64,000 nt of DNA from Dryocola sp. LX212 (lineage in GTDB: Bacteria > Pseudomonadota > Gammaproteobacteria > Enterobacterales > Enterobacteriaceae). Both the position numbers and the translations under genes were made by a program. Below the pieces are notes generated by a model. The model was given only the letters and a program-made list of their open reading frames with translations, was not told where the DNA came from and searched no databases. The stretch is taken from contig CP167917.1 of assembly GCA_041504365.1 (NCBI GenBank), positions 2,294,001 to 2,358,000 of the forward strand, in the 5' to 3' direction. Shown here one piece after another: positions 9,681 to 18,168 of the stretch; the stretch's first letter is position 1, and each line of letters opens with the position of its first letter.

Positions 9681-11100
9681 ATGACAAAATTTAAAACATA
9701 CCCGGTTTCGTTGACTAAAGCGCTGGTCATTCTGATGATTATATCTTCGGCCATCGTGGCGCTGTGTTTGAACAGCTACCTCGATCGGGCGGTAAAACAA
9801 ATTTACTCCGATATGAACGAACAGCTGCTGAAAAATGACGGTGAACAGGTGTCACAGCAAATCGGCAAATATCTTAATCAACCTCAGGCTTCCGCAAAAC
9901 TGATGGCGCTGCTTTCAGCGGGTGAGTCTGCGGCCAAACCGGCGTCCGTCGCCGGAATTCTCCAGCAGATTATCGAGCTTAATTTCAACAACGGTCAGCC
10001 GCTCAGCAAACTTAGTTTTGCCACCGCGAACGGGAGTTACACGGTGCTTCAGCGCGATCCGACAGACGGCACTTTTAAAACGATTCATGCATCAGCCCAG
10101 ACAAACCAGGCCGTGCTGAAACAGCTCTGGTTCGTGCATGCCCGTGAAACCAGCCAGCCATTCTGGACGGAACATACGCACCGCCATGCGGCTGGACAGG
10201 GTATGGCGATGACCTGGCGACAGCCGGTCAGGGATCGGAGGGGGAGTTTCCTGGGCGTGCTATCGGCGGAAATTCAGCCGGAAGCGATGTCAGGCTGGCT
10301 ACAGTCACTGGATACCAATAATTCTCATCGGCTGATGCTGCTCAATGAAAAAGGGAAGCTGATTGCCGCCGCATCCCCCTTGTCGGCAGATGAAATTCAG
10401 AATGCCGGCCAGCATCTGCCCTCCCCAGGCCGTACTGATAGCCTGCTTCGTCCCGCCGTTGATCACAACCTGATGCTAAGCAAAGCCATCTCCGATGCGG
10501 AGGGCAAGCTGAAATGGACGCTGGTTATGCTGACGCCGGACAACCAGTGGCAGGCCAGCATCAACCGTTACCATCAACATAACTTTGTCGGACTCACCAT
10601 TTTCATCACCCTTGCATTACTGCTTATCACTTTCATGATGGTGCGTTTCTCCCGCCCTCTGTTCTCCCTTATTAACCACGTCCATCTGTTGGGGACGCCA
10701 TTATGGAAAACTACCGCACAGGGCACTATGTTTCCGGAAGTCGCAAAACTTGCCAGCGCGTTGGACGATAAATCCAGACTGATCATGGAGATGCTGGATG
10801 CGCGCCAGAAGGGCATTGAGCATGATAAGGATGATGACATTTACCAGCCTGTGCAACCGGCAGGAGCTGTACCGCGGGCGAAACATGATTGCTCTGCTGT
10901 ACCTCAGCAACCACTGTTTGCTGACAAATCTGCTGGGTAAAGAGTATGGGACAGGCAACGTCGGGATCGTTGAAGAGCAGCTGACTGAGGAGCGTCTGAA
11001 GGTGCTTGTGCTCTGGCCATTAAGCTCAGTGTTTATCAGGCAGCAACGCTGCTCACCCTTTCACTTTTCGACTCGCAAACGGGCAGGCCTGCCCGTTTAG
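9681..11100 (+). pseudogene. Broken sensor protein (dCACHE-HAMP, output domain lost)
   Basis: From ATG 9681 (GGAAG ribosome site) an intact frame runs to 10940 with a membrane helix (about residues 10-32), a periplasmic region of about 270 residues with the look of a double-CACHE sensor, a second membrane helix (NFVGLTIFITLALLLITFMMV) and a HAMP-like segment. After EHDKDDD near 10830 the frame is lost; the +1 frame continues with TSLCNRQELYR, the usual start of a GGDEF domain (compare LTGLxNRR), and then 70 further residues of poor similarity to the stop at 11100. No GGDEF or EAL signature is present. The gene therefore appears frameshifted and truncated. Some truncated sensor made from the first frame is possible. 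Confidence 0.65.
11077..11098. terminator. Perfect 22-bp palindrome over the ynfU-like stop
   Basis: Eleven bases (AAACGGGCAGG) are followed at once by their exact reverse complement, giving a perfect palindrome whose right edge overlaps the stop codon of the zinc-ribbon gene (11097-11099). It lies between convergent units and is probably a bidirectional terminator with A/T runs at both ends. Confidence 0.5.
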
Positions 11101-11270
11101 TCGCCCTTTCGTGGCACAACAAACATCGACTTGCACTTCGGACAGAGCAGCGTCTGCCCCTGGCGAATTTTAGCGTTGGGGTGAGAGGATTTACTGCCAC
11201 AGACCGGGCATGTCGCGGAGCTGGTGCCCGCGCTGCCGAAGCGCTTCATTGCGAAATCTAAGAGAGACAT
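11097..11270 (-). CDS. YnfU-like small zinc-ribbon protein
   Basis: A 57-residue protein with two CPxC knuckles (CPVC near residue 20 and CPKC near 43), which form a single zinc ribbon, followed by a basic tail. The pattern CPVC...KIRQGQTLLCPKCKSMFV is that of the small YnfU family of enterobacteria. Function is not known; such ribbons often bind nucleic acid or another protein. Start chosen at 11270 because AAAGG lies 8 bp upstream; the longer open frame has no ribosome site. Confidence 0.7.
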   Translation of the reverse strand: MSLLDFAMKRFGSAGTSSATCPVCGSKSSHPNAKIRQGQTLLCPKCKSMFVVPRKGD

Positions 11271-11373
11271 GATGCTGACCTTTCCATGAGTGAGGTTCAT
11301 CGTAGCACGCCCTGCACAATAACCGCACAACTATCCTTCCTCCCCTGCACCCACAAACGCTCGCCTCGCACAT

Positions 11374-11397
11374 AAAAAAGGCGCCGTCAGGCGCCTC
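11374..11397 (-). terminator. Rho-independent terminator of the SYLF gene
   Basis: AGGCGCC and GGCGCCT form a 7-bp stem with a 4-base loop, followed on the reverse strand by a run of six T. It lies about 30 bp after the stop of the SYLF lipoprotein gene. Confidence 0.8.
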
Positions 11398-11429
11398 AAC
11401 ATTTTAATTCATTAGCTGATCAAGCCGCG

Positions 11430-12029
11430 TTATTTAACCCCGTTCAGCTCATCATCCGGCCAGTATTTGTAGCCGTTGATCATCGCCTGGGCCGCAAGAC
11501 CTTTTTCCGTCAGCTCATAAACGCTAACAGGTTTCGGTATTTCTACGCTGCTTGGCGCCACGGCGCTTGCGGAAGCGCCTACTGCCGGCAAACCTTGATC
11601 GTCGTATTTCGCCGCGACGTTCGCATCGGCTCCCACGATATAGCCGTTGGTGATGAAATCGGCCAGCGCTTTACTGTCGTTAAAGATCATCAAGGTACGC
11701 AGCTGTTTAATGCCGATTCCCAGGCCCGCTCCGCCCTGCGCCATTTTCATATAGGTATTTTTACCGGAGCGGAAATCCTTGACGACCCCGTAGCCGCCGC
11801 CGAAGCCGACGACAAAAATTTTGCTGCTGTTGCTCGAAAAGACGGCGTAGCCCTGAGATTTTTTGATCTCATTTTTGATTTCAGGATGAAGCTTATATAG
11901 CTGAGTGAGGGTATCGTTACGCATGTGCTCAATGGCGGCGCGCTGCTGGCTGGCGGTGTCGCCATCCGCGCTACAGCCTGTTAGCGCCAGCACCGCGGCG
12001 GCAATAAGCATTATTTGTTTAAATCGCAT
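11430..12029 (-). CDS. SYLF-domain (YSC84-like) lipoprotein
   Basis: A 199-residue lipoprotein: signal peptide with lipobox LTGC-SAD near residue 18, then a lipid-binding SYLF/Ysc84 domain (GYAVFSSNSSKIFVVGFGGGYGVV...GGAGLGIGIKQLRTLMIFND). Bacterial members are outer-membrane-associated lipoproteins of uncertain role; the domain binds phosphoinositides in eukaryotes. Start chosen at 12029 because GGA lies six bases upstream; an ATG six bases further out would leave no room for a ribosome site. A clear terminator follows. Monocistronic. Confidence 0.8.
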   Translation of the reverse strand: MRFKQIMLIAAAVLALTGCSADGDTASQQRAAIEHMRNDTLTQLYKLHPEIKNEIKKSQGYAVFSSNSSKIFVVGFGGGYGVVKDFRSGKNTYMKMAQGGAGLGIGIKQLRTLMIFNDSKALADFITNGYIVGADANVAAKYDDQGLPAVGASASAVAPSSVEIPKPVSVYELTEKGLAAQAMINGYKYWPDDELNGVK

Positions 12030-12207
12030 GTGCATTCCATATCAAAACAGAACCCGGAAATAACGCTGGGTTATGAATAATGTTAAAAGAATTCGCATGC
12101 TAGTCGCCTGAGACTTTTGACGCTGCGTTTATCGTGCTTTGCTGGTGATTATTTTATCTAAAAATAAATTGGCGAATGATAAGGGACCGCCAGAGCGGCC
12201 CCGGTCA

Positions 12208-12543
12208 TCAGACCCGTATATCGATGGTGGTAGACTTCACCTGCGTCTCGACGGCGCTTATGCTGTCAGCGCTGGACATCTGCTGCCTGCGCTGCGCCTC
12301 CTGCGCCTGCTTCTGAATCAGGTCTGCAAGCTGCTGTTGCAGCATCGCCATCTGCTCCTGCACGCTCTGCTGCTCTTCCTTACTCATCCCGGCGGCGTTT
12401 TTCTGAATAAACTCCGCAAGCTCGGTAATTTTATTCATGACGATTCTGATCTGCGCGGCAATGTTCCCGCCGCCGCCGGAGGGGGCCGATAGCTGTTCCA
12501 TTTTCGCTGCGGCAGCGGCGTTTCCCGCGGAGCCTATGTTCAT
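12208..12543 (-). CDS. FlxA-like protein
   Basis: A 111-residue soluble protein with a glycine-rich patch (about 20-27) and a long amphipathic helix (about 28-90) with heptad-like repeats and many Gln and Glu, ending in a beta-like TTIDIRV. Size, helix pattern (MxKITELAEFIQ...QMAMLQQQLADLIQKQAQ) and C-terminus resemble E. coli FlxA, a class 3 flagellar-regulon protein of unknown function. The promoter region holds a perfect sigma-28 -10 element (see 12577), which supports this family call. Not the same sequence as FlxA, so no symbol is given. Confidence 0.7.
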   Translation of the reverse strand: MNIGSAGNAAAAAKMEQLSAPSGGGGNIAAQIRIVMNKITELAEFIQKNAAGMSKEEQQSVQEQMAMLQQQLADLIQKQAQEAQRRQQMSSADSISAVETQVKSTTIDIRV

Positions 12544-12576
12544 ATTTTTCCCCTTGAAGATGAAAGATCCCTGTCT

Positions 12577-12603
12577 TTATCGGCACCTTAAGGAAAAATA
12601 TAA
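12577..12603 (-). promoter_or_regulatory. Sigma-28 (FliA) type promoter of the flxA-like gene
   Basis: On the reverse strand GCCGATAA, the exact FliA -10 consensus, lies at 12577-12584, about 35 bp before the ATG. Fifteen bases further upstream the -35 position reads TTAT instead of TAAA, so only the -10 is strong. Confidence 0.55.
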
Positions 12604-12618
12604 GCCTTTATAGGCCGA

Positions 12619-12897
12619 TCAATCCGTTTTCTTGCTGCGCCAGTTGGCCCACGGGCTGTCCGCCGGGGTTTCCGCCCGTACTTCCAGTGAATCCAGATAG
12701 AGATTTTCAACTTCTTTGCGTGCCCAGGGCGTACGGCGCAAAAACTTGAGGCTCGACTTCACGCTCGGATCGCTTTTAAAGCAGTTGATATTGATTTTCT
12801 TAGCCAGCTCTTCCCAACCATACTGTGCTACCAGCGCGTTCAGCAGGGCTTCCAGCGTCACGCCATGGAGAGGATCTTTTGAAGGAGGGGTGTTCAT
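12619..12897 (-). CDS. VF530 family DNA-binding protein (DUF2132)
   Basis: A 92-residue basic protein containing the conserved core [24 protein letters not shown]...[24 protein letters not shown] of the VF530/DUF2132 family, small proteins with a structure suggesting DNA binding. The ATG at 12897 has AGGA eight bases upstream and matches the family start; a longer open frame lies upstream without support. The C-terminal tail is rich in Ser, Trp and Lys. Function unknown. Confidence 0.85.
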   Translation of the reverse strand: MNTPPSKDPLHGVTLEALLNALVAQYGWEELAKKININCFKSDPSVKSSLKFLRRTPWARKEVENLYLDSLEVRAETPADSPWANWRSKKTD

Positions 12898-13060
12898 TGC
12901 GCGGGTCCTGAATTCTGTATAAATGACGGGCGCCATACTGAGCGAAATCAACTTACTCCGCAACCCATTCACCACGGTGTTGATTCGGCTGGCAAACAGG
13001 CTTAGGGTACCCTTCGGACTCAATTTTATAAAAAATGCTGGCGTAAGCAGAGGAAAAATA

Positions 13061-14035
13061 ATGAAAGCGATAGTGCTCGAGCAAATTGCAGGCAAAACCC
13101 AGGCCACGATTAAACAGGCCGATTTGCCTGCCGCGCAGGCGGGTGACGTGCTGGTAGACGTGGAATGGTCGAGTCTGAACTATAAAGATGCCCTTGCAAT
13201 CACTGGCAAAGGCAAAATTATTCGTCAATTCCCGATGGTTCCCGGCATTGATTTTGCCGGTACCGTTAAGCACAGCAACGATGCACGTTACACCGCAGGC
13301 CAGCAGGTCGTGTTAACCGGCTGGGGCGTGGGTGAAAACTACTGGGGCGGCCTTGCTGAACAGGCGCAGGTAAAAAGCGACTGGCTGGTCCCTCTTCCTG
13401 CCGGTCTGTCTGCCCGTAAAGCAATGATTATTGGTACGGCCGGGCTGACCGCGATGCTTTGCGTTCTGGCGCTGGAAGAAGCAGGCGTGAAGCCAGCGAG
13501 TGGTGAAGTGGTAGTAACCGGCGCAAGCGGCGGCGTTGGCAGCACGGCAGTCGCGCTTCTGCATGCGCTTGGCTATCAGGTAGCGGCGGTAACGGGCCGC
13601 GAAAGCACTCATGATTATCTTTTAAAACTTGGTGCGTCACGCATCGTGCCACGCAGCGAATTTGCGGAAACCCGCCCGCTTGAAAAACAGATTTGGGCAG
13701 GTGCTGTCGATACCGTCGGCGGCGGCGTGCTGGCTAAGGTTCTGGCCCAGACTCACTACTCCGGCTGCGTCGCAGCCTGTGGCCTGGCAGGCGGTTTCGA
13801 CCTGCCAACGACCGTCATGCCATTCATTCTGCGCAACGTGCGTTTACAGGGCGTGGATTCCGTCAGCGCGCCCTTCGAACGCCGCACAGAAGCCTGGGAG
13901 CGCCTGGCAACCCTTCTGCCAGAAAGTTTCTACGAAACTGCCACCACGGAAATTGCCCTGGAAGAAGCGCCTGACGTTGCCGAAGATTTCCTGAACAACG
14001 CCATTCAGGGCCGAACGCTGGTAAAAATTCGCTAA
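13061..14035 (+). CDS. acuI: Acrylyl-CoA reductase AcuI (YhdH)
   Basis: A 324-residue zinc-independent medium-chain reductase, the same length as E. coli AcuI/YhdH and very similar throughout ([28 protein letters not shown] near 40-70; [16 protein letters not shown] near 88-103; nucleotide-binding [17 protein letters not shown] near 150). AcuI reduces toxic acrylyl-CoA to propionyl-CoA with NADPH. The ATG at 13061 is preceded by GAGG at good spacing; the longer frame from 12923 is rejected. Fifteen bases separate it from dsbG, so the two are probably co-transcribed, an arrangement without an evident metabolic link. Confidence 0.92.
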   Translation: MKAIVLEQIAGKTQATIKQADLPAAQAGDVLVDVEWSSLNYKDALAITGKGKIIRQFPMVPGIDFAGTVKHSNDARYTAGQQVVLTGWGVGENYWGGLAEQAQVKSDWLVPLPAGLSARKAMIIGTAGLTAMLCVLALEEAGVKPASGEVVVTGASGGVGSTAVALLHALGYQVAAVTGRESTHDYLLKLGASRIVPRSEFAETRPLEKQIWAGAVDTVGGGVLAKVLAQTHYSGCVAACGLAGGFDLPTTVMPFILRNVRLQGVDSVSAPFERRTEAWERLATLLPESFYETATTEIALEEAPDVAEDFLNNAIQGRTLVKIR

Positions 14036-14050
14036 CTCTAAGGACAATAC

Positions 14051-14818
14051 ATGAATAGTGCATCAACCTGGCTTGCCTCGTTTACTCTGCTTGCCAGCAC
14101 AGGCGTGCTGGCGGCGGAAACGAAGCTCCCGGCCCCCATTGAAGCATTGCAAAAACAGGGCTTTGAACTGAAAGGCGAATTTAAAGCACCCGGCGATCTT
14201 CAGGGGTACGCCATGCAGTATCAGGGACAAGGCACCACAGTTTATCTCACCCCGGATAAGCAGCATGCCATCATGGGGAATATGGTGGATGCCGGTGGCA
14301 AAAACCTCAGCGATGCGCAGGTCGAAAAGTGGATCTATGCCCCGATGGCTAAAGAGATGTGGCAGAAGCTGGAGAAAAACCACTGGATTGCCGCCGGGAA
14401 GGCAGATGCGCCGCGTATCGTCTATGCTTTTGCGGATCCGTATTGCCCGTACTGCACACAGTTCTGGCAGAGCGCACAGCCGTGGCTGAAATCAGGCAAG
14501 GTTCAGCTACGGGTGCTGATGGTTGGCATGCTGCGCCCGGACAGCGCGCAGAAAGCCGCGGCAATCATGATGGCCGACGACCCGGCGAAAGCCCTGGCGG
14601 ATTATGAAAACAGCCAGGGAAAGATGGCGCTGAAGAAACCAGAGGCCATTAAGCCCGTCATCAACGAGGCGTTGAAAAACAATCTGGCGCTGATGGACGA
14701 GCTGGGGGGGAACGCCACGCCATCCATTTACTATCTGAATGACAGCGGGCGCCTTCAGCAGCATCAGGGATTGCCGGATGCCGAGACGCTGCAAGCGATT
14801 ATGGGCGGTAAGCCGTAA
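14051..14818 (+). CDS. dsbG: Thiol:disulfide interchange protein DsbG
   Basis: A 255-residue periplasmic protein: signal peptide (ending VLA-AETK), an N-terminal dimerisation domain, and a thioredoxin-fold domain with the active-site CPYC in ADPYCPYCTQF near residue 133 and the cis-proline loop NATPSIYY near 222. DsbG is a DsbC-like disulfide isomerase/reductase that also rescues single cysteines from sulfenylation; it is kept reduced by DsbD. Length is close to E. coli DsbG (248). Downstream of acuI with a 15-bp gap. Confidence 0.92.
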   Translation: MNSASTWLASFTLLASTGVLAAETKLPAPIEALQKQGFELKGEFKAPGDLQGYAMQYQGQGTTVYLTPDKQHAIMGNMVDAGGKNLSDAQVEKWIYAPMAKEMWQKLEKNHWIAAGKADAPRIVYAFADPYCPYCTQFWQSAQPWLKSGKVQLRVLMVGMLRPDSAQKAAAIMMADDPAKALADYENSQGKMALKKPEAIKPVINEALKNNLALMDELGGNATPSIYYLNDSGRLQQHQGLPDAETLQAIMGGKP

Positions 14819-14824
14819 TTTTGT

Positions 14825-14943
14825 GTCGGATGACGCAGCGTTTATCCGACCTACGAACTGCCGGTTATTCGTAAGGCGACGCCAGCGTCATCCACCATCG
14901 TCGGTTGTTCGTAGGGTGGATAAGCGCCAGCGTCATCCACCGT
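14825..14943. repeat. REP-like palindromes downstream of dsbG
   Basis: Three related units (about 14825-14850, 14876-14896 and 14911-14943) share the core GGATGACGC..CAGCG..TATCC in alternating orientation. The same family recurs elsewhere in the window. They fill the gap between the convergent dsbG and enoyl reductase genes and probably act as mRNA 3'-end stabilisers or terminators. Confidence 0.65.
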
Positions 14944-14955
14944 AAGGCCTCATAT

Positions 14956-15879
14956 TCAGAACACTAAAACAGGTTTGCGGCGTCTTCCCGGCACCGCGAA
15001 CGCCCGCAAAGCCTCCCGCCATTCCTTCAGCGCAAACACGCTCACATCCGGCAGCTGACTTTCGGGTAATAGCGTCCAGATCCCCTTAAACCACTGCTGC
15101 CAAACGTCAGGCCGTGTTGTAGAGAGCGTATCGCGCAGATGAAAGCGCTGGGGGTTAACCTTGCTGCCATTCAGCTGATAGGGCTGGCCGCTGAGCAGGC
15201 CATAAGAGACAAAGTTTGCGTCGGCGGGCAGCCGCTGCAGCAGTGTTGTAGCCAGCTCTCCGCCGACGGCATCGAAAACGACGTCCGTGCGCCGTGCCGC
15301 CTCCGCCAGCCCCGCAAGATCGTCCTTTTCTAACGGTATTATTCCGCTTTGCTCTGTGACAGCAGAGCGATAAACCCCAAAAATCTTTTTCGCCCCCTGC
15401 CGCCTTGCCCACTGCGCCAGAAGCCCGGCGCAGGAAGAGTTCGCGGCGGTCAGCAGCACCGTTTTCCCCCGCACGGGCCACTGGTTCAGCATCACCCAGG
15501 CGGCCAGCGGGTTGATATAGCCGCGAGCTGCCAGCATATCGGGGATCTCGTCCGGTACGAGTACCGCAAGGCTTGCATCACAATCCACAAACCGTTGCCA
15601 TGTCCCCTCCCCACGCAGCGGCAGAACGCGCAGGCCCGACAGCGCCAGATTATCCGCCTCAACCACAACACCCATGCCTTCGTAGCCAGCAATTTTTGGC
15701 GGCAGAACACGATGGCGATAAGCGCCGGTAATAGGGATCAAATCGGAAGGATTAAGGGGTGAATAGCGCATCTGCACGCGCAGCATGCCGGGCTTACAAG
15801 CTGGGAGGGGGTAAGATTCAAGTGTTAAGACATCTTCGGGGTGCCCGAACTGACGAAACCAGAGCGCGGTATTGTCCAT
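14956..15879 (-). CDS. Medium-chain oxidoreductase, Etr1-like
   Basis: A 307-residue member of the medium-chain dehydrogenase/reductase superfamily. The N-terminal segment RYSPLNPSDLIPITGAYRHR..PKIAGYEGMGVV (about 38-75) is the pattern of 2-enoyl thioester reductases (Etr/MECR) and related quinone reductases, and the nucleotide-binding loop is LLTAANSSCAGLLAQWARRQG near 145. No zinc ligands are seen. Substrate is unknown. No operon partner: it stands alone between REP-like sequences. Confidence 0.75.
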   Translation of the reverse strand: MDNTALWFRQFGHPEDVLTLESYPLPACKPGMLRVQMRYSPLNPSDLIPITGAYRHRVLPPKIAGYEGMGVVVEADNLALSGLRVLPLRGEGTWQRFVDCDASLAVLVPDEIPDMLAARGYINPLAAWVMLNQWPVRGKTVLLTAANSSCAGLLAQWARRQGAKKIFGVYRSAVTEQSGIIPLEKDDLAGLAEAARRTDVVFDAVGGELATTLLQRLPADANFVSYGLLSGQPYQLNGSKVNPQRFHLRDTLSTTRPDVWQQWFKGIWTLLPESQLPDVSVFALKEWREALRAFAVPGRRRKPVLVF

Positions 15880-15960
15880 GAAAAGTGCCTGCCAGCCGAA
15901 ATGACAGGCACTATATCACGCTGGGTCTGGCCCGTAGCATGAGCCGCAGCATAATGATCT

Positions 15961-15986
15961 GTCGGAAGACGCTGCGCTTTTCCGAC
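15961..15986. repeat. REP-like palindrome
   Basis: GTCGGAAGACGCTGCGC followed by TTTTCCGAC, a single unit of the dispersed family, placed just after the uxaB stop codon. Confidence 0.55.
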
Positions 15987-15993
15987 CTTCGCT

Positions 15994-17442
15994 TTATATC
16001 TTCGCCATGGCTGTACGCATGCCCAGACTCTGAATTAGCTGCAGATTAGCAGCCACCTGGGCGGTCAGACCCGGCACCTGCGTTAAATCCTGTTCCCAGT
16101 GCGCGCTGTCGCTAAGGACTTCTGCAACCAGCTGCTGAATGGTAATTTGTTGGTCACGCAGCTGCGCCCACAGCTGCTGGTAGCGTACCAGCCAGTGCTC
16201 ATCGTCCTGCAGCGGGTAACGTTCACCGTTGCGCTCGCCCTGATAAAACGCGATCAGCGCTGCCAGCGCGAAGGTCAGGCGCGGTGGCAATATTCCGTTC
16301 GCCTGCTGTCCGGCCAGGAGCTGCGGTAGGATACGGGTGCGGAATTTAGTCATGCCGTTCAGCGCAATAGACAGCAGCTGGTGCTGAATGTATGGGTTGC
16401 GGAACCGACCAGTGACCGCTTCCGCAAAGGTTAACAACTCGTCGCGCGGCAAATCCAGCACCGGAATAATCTCCTCGGCTATGGTCTTTTCCACAAAGCG
16501 GCACACGTCCAGGTCGTTCATCGCTTCGCCAACGGTATTCAGCCCGGCCAGATACGCCACAGGCACCAGCGCGGTGTGCGCGCCGTTCAGAATGGCAACT
16601 TTTCGGGCTTTGTAGGGTTTGATGTCGTCAACAATCAGCACGTTGAGGGGATATTTATCCAGACGCAGCTCTTTTTCCAGCCACGCAGGCCCCTGGATAA
16701 CGAACAGATAGAAGTGTTCAGCCGCTGCCAGAAAAGTGTCCTTGTAACCCAGATCCTGCTCAATGGCGGAGGCTTCTTCGCGGGGGTAGCCGGTCACGAT
16801 GCGGTCAACCAACGTTGAACAAAACGTGTTGGCCTCATCCAGCCATTCGGTAAAGGCGGCTGGCAGCGCCCATTCCTGCGCATAGCGGAGCACCAGTTCC
16901 CGTAAGGCTTCGCCATTATAGTCGATAAGCTCGCAGGGAATGATGACCCAGCCCATGTCGGCGGCCCCGTCGAAATGGCTGAAGCGCTCGAAGAGCAGGC
17001 GCGTCAGTTTAGCCGGGTAGCTCACCGCAGGCGCATCTTCAAATTTATCGCCTGCGTGATAGCTGATGCCTGCTTCGGTGGTGTTTGAAAAGACGAAGCG
17101 AACATCCGGATTGTGCGCCAGCTTCAAGTAGGACTCGTAATCCTGATAGACATTAATCTCACGGTTAACGGAGCGAATCAGACGCGCATCGCTGACGGCT
17201 TCGCCCTGCTCGTTCAGGCCGCGAATTACGGTGGTGTACAACCCATCCTGAGTGGACAGCGATGGCGGAAACGCGCTGTCAATCGGGCGAACGATTTCGA
17301 TGCCCGCGTTGAGATCGGTGTGTTCATTGAGTAAATCGATTTGCCAGTCGATAAAGGCACGCAAAAAGTTGCCTTCACCAAACTGAATAATGCGGGTGGG
17401 ATACTGAGCGCCGGGAAAATCATGACGATTAAGCGTTTTCAC
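15994..17442 (-). CDS. uxaB: Tagaturonate reductase (altronate oxidoreductase) UxaB
   Basis: A 482-residue long-chain polyol dehydrogenase, the same length as E. coli UxaB. It shows the N-terminal Rossmann loop [13 protein letters not shown] (about 18-30) and the catalytic K-x4-N-G-x-H motif (KVAILNGAH near 285). UxaB interconverts D-tagaturonate and D-altronate with NAD in galacturonate breakdown. The other galacturonate genes (uxaCA, exuT) are not in the window, as in E. coli where uxaB is unlinked. A likely ExuR operator lies about 100 bp upstream. Confidence 0.93.
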   Translation of the reverse strand: MKTLNRHDFPGAQYPTRIIQFGEGNFLRAFIDWQIDLLNEHTDLNAGIEIVRPIDSAFPPSLSTQDGLYTTVIRGLNEQGEAVSDARLIRSVNREINVYQDYESYLKLAHNPDVRFVFSNTTEAGISYHAGDKFEDAPAVSYPAKLTRLLFERFSHFDGAADMGWVIIPCELIDYNGEALRELVLRYAQEWALPAAFTEWLDEANTFCSTLVDRIVTGYPREEASAIEQDLGYKDTFLAAAEHFYLFVIQGPAWLEKELRLDKYPLNVLIVDDIKPYKARKVAILNGAHTALVPVAYLAGLNTVGEAMNDLDVCRFVEKTIAEEIIPVLDLPRDELLTFAEAVTGRFRNPYIQHQLLSIALNGMTKFRTRILPQLLAGQQANGILPPRLTFALAALIAFYQGERNGERYPLQDDEHWLVRYQQLWAQLRDQQITIQQLVAEVLSDSAHWEQDLTQVPGLTAQVAANLQLIQSLGMRTAMAKI

Positions 17443-17540
17443 TATAGGATTCCTTCGTTAGCAGAGGTAAGGACGACGACAGACACGTCCAGCTAACGTA
17501 GCAGAATCTTTAGCGCTAAAACCCCGTTTTGATCAAGTCA

Positions 17541-17558
17541 AAGTTATTATACCAATTT
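17541..17558. promoter_or_regulatory. Putative ExuR/UxuR operator of uxaB
   Basis: The 18-bp sequence AAGTTATTATACCAATTT matches the known ExuR/UxuR palindrome (AAATTGGTATACCAATTT) at 15 positions, with one half perfect. It lies about 100 bp before uxaB and overlaps the stop codon of the upstream GNAT gene. The match is by eye; binding is inference. Confidence 0.5.
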
Positions 17559-18080
17559 CAGATGCTTAAAATAGAAAGTCGTTGAACATAAGGCACCATC
17601 GGGCGTTAACGCATAATCAGGGATGGTTCCGCTTCTGACCCAGCGCAGGCTTTGGTATAACATCTCAGCGTCACTTCCCGTCGCGGTGTCCAGCACAAGC
17701 ACCGTTTTGCCGACCTGTCTGGCAGTAGCTTCAAGCTGACGCATGAGTTTTTGCGCGATGCCCCGGCGGCGTGCGCGTGGATGCACCAGCAATTTGGAGA
17801 CGTCTGCACGATGGGGCTGGTTTTCCGGCTGGCTGGTAATCAGCTGAACGGTGCCGACGATCTGCTGGTTTTCATCTTCGACAATCAGCACGATTCGTTC
17901 GTTATTGCCCACGCTTAGCGCGACGCTTTGCCAAAATTGTGTCGCTTTGCTGACGGAAAGCGGGTGCATAAAGCTGACGGATGCCCCACCGGCCACGCAT
18001 TCAATGAGGACTTCATTGAGCTGCGGGATACGGGAGGCAAACTCGGAAAATGGCAGTGCGCGAATGAGCCGATCGGTCAT
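17547..18080 (-). CDS. GNAT family N-acetyltransferase
   Basis: A 177-residue GNAT protein with the acetyl-CoA binding motif A in VSKLLVHPRARRRGIAQKLMRQLE (about 91-115, the RxxGxA loop being RRRGIA), followed by motif B (LVLDTATGSDAEMLYQSLRW). The substrate is unknown. Start at 18080 with GGAG upstream; the longer frame is rejected. Same strand as uxaB but separated by about 100 bp that holds the putative ExuR site, so independent transcription is likely. Confidence 0.8.
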   Translation of the reverse strand: MTDRLIRALPFSEFASRIPQLNEVLIECVAGGASVSFMHPLSVSKATQFWQSVALSVGNNERIVLIVEDENQQIVGTVQLITSQPENQPHRADVSKLLVHPRARRRGIAQKLMRQLEATARQVGKTVLVLDTATGSDAEMLYQSLRWVRSGTIPDYALTPDGALCSTTFYFKHLKLV

Positions 18081-18168
18081 CGCTATCTCTCCGTTAAATG
18101 GCGGTTTTTTGCCATACCATAGTAGAGAGCTGGTGCCCGGCGTCAATCGCCCGGGTCAGAGGAATTAC

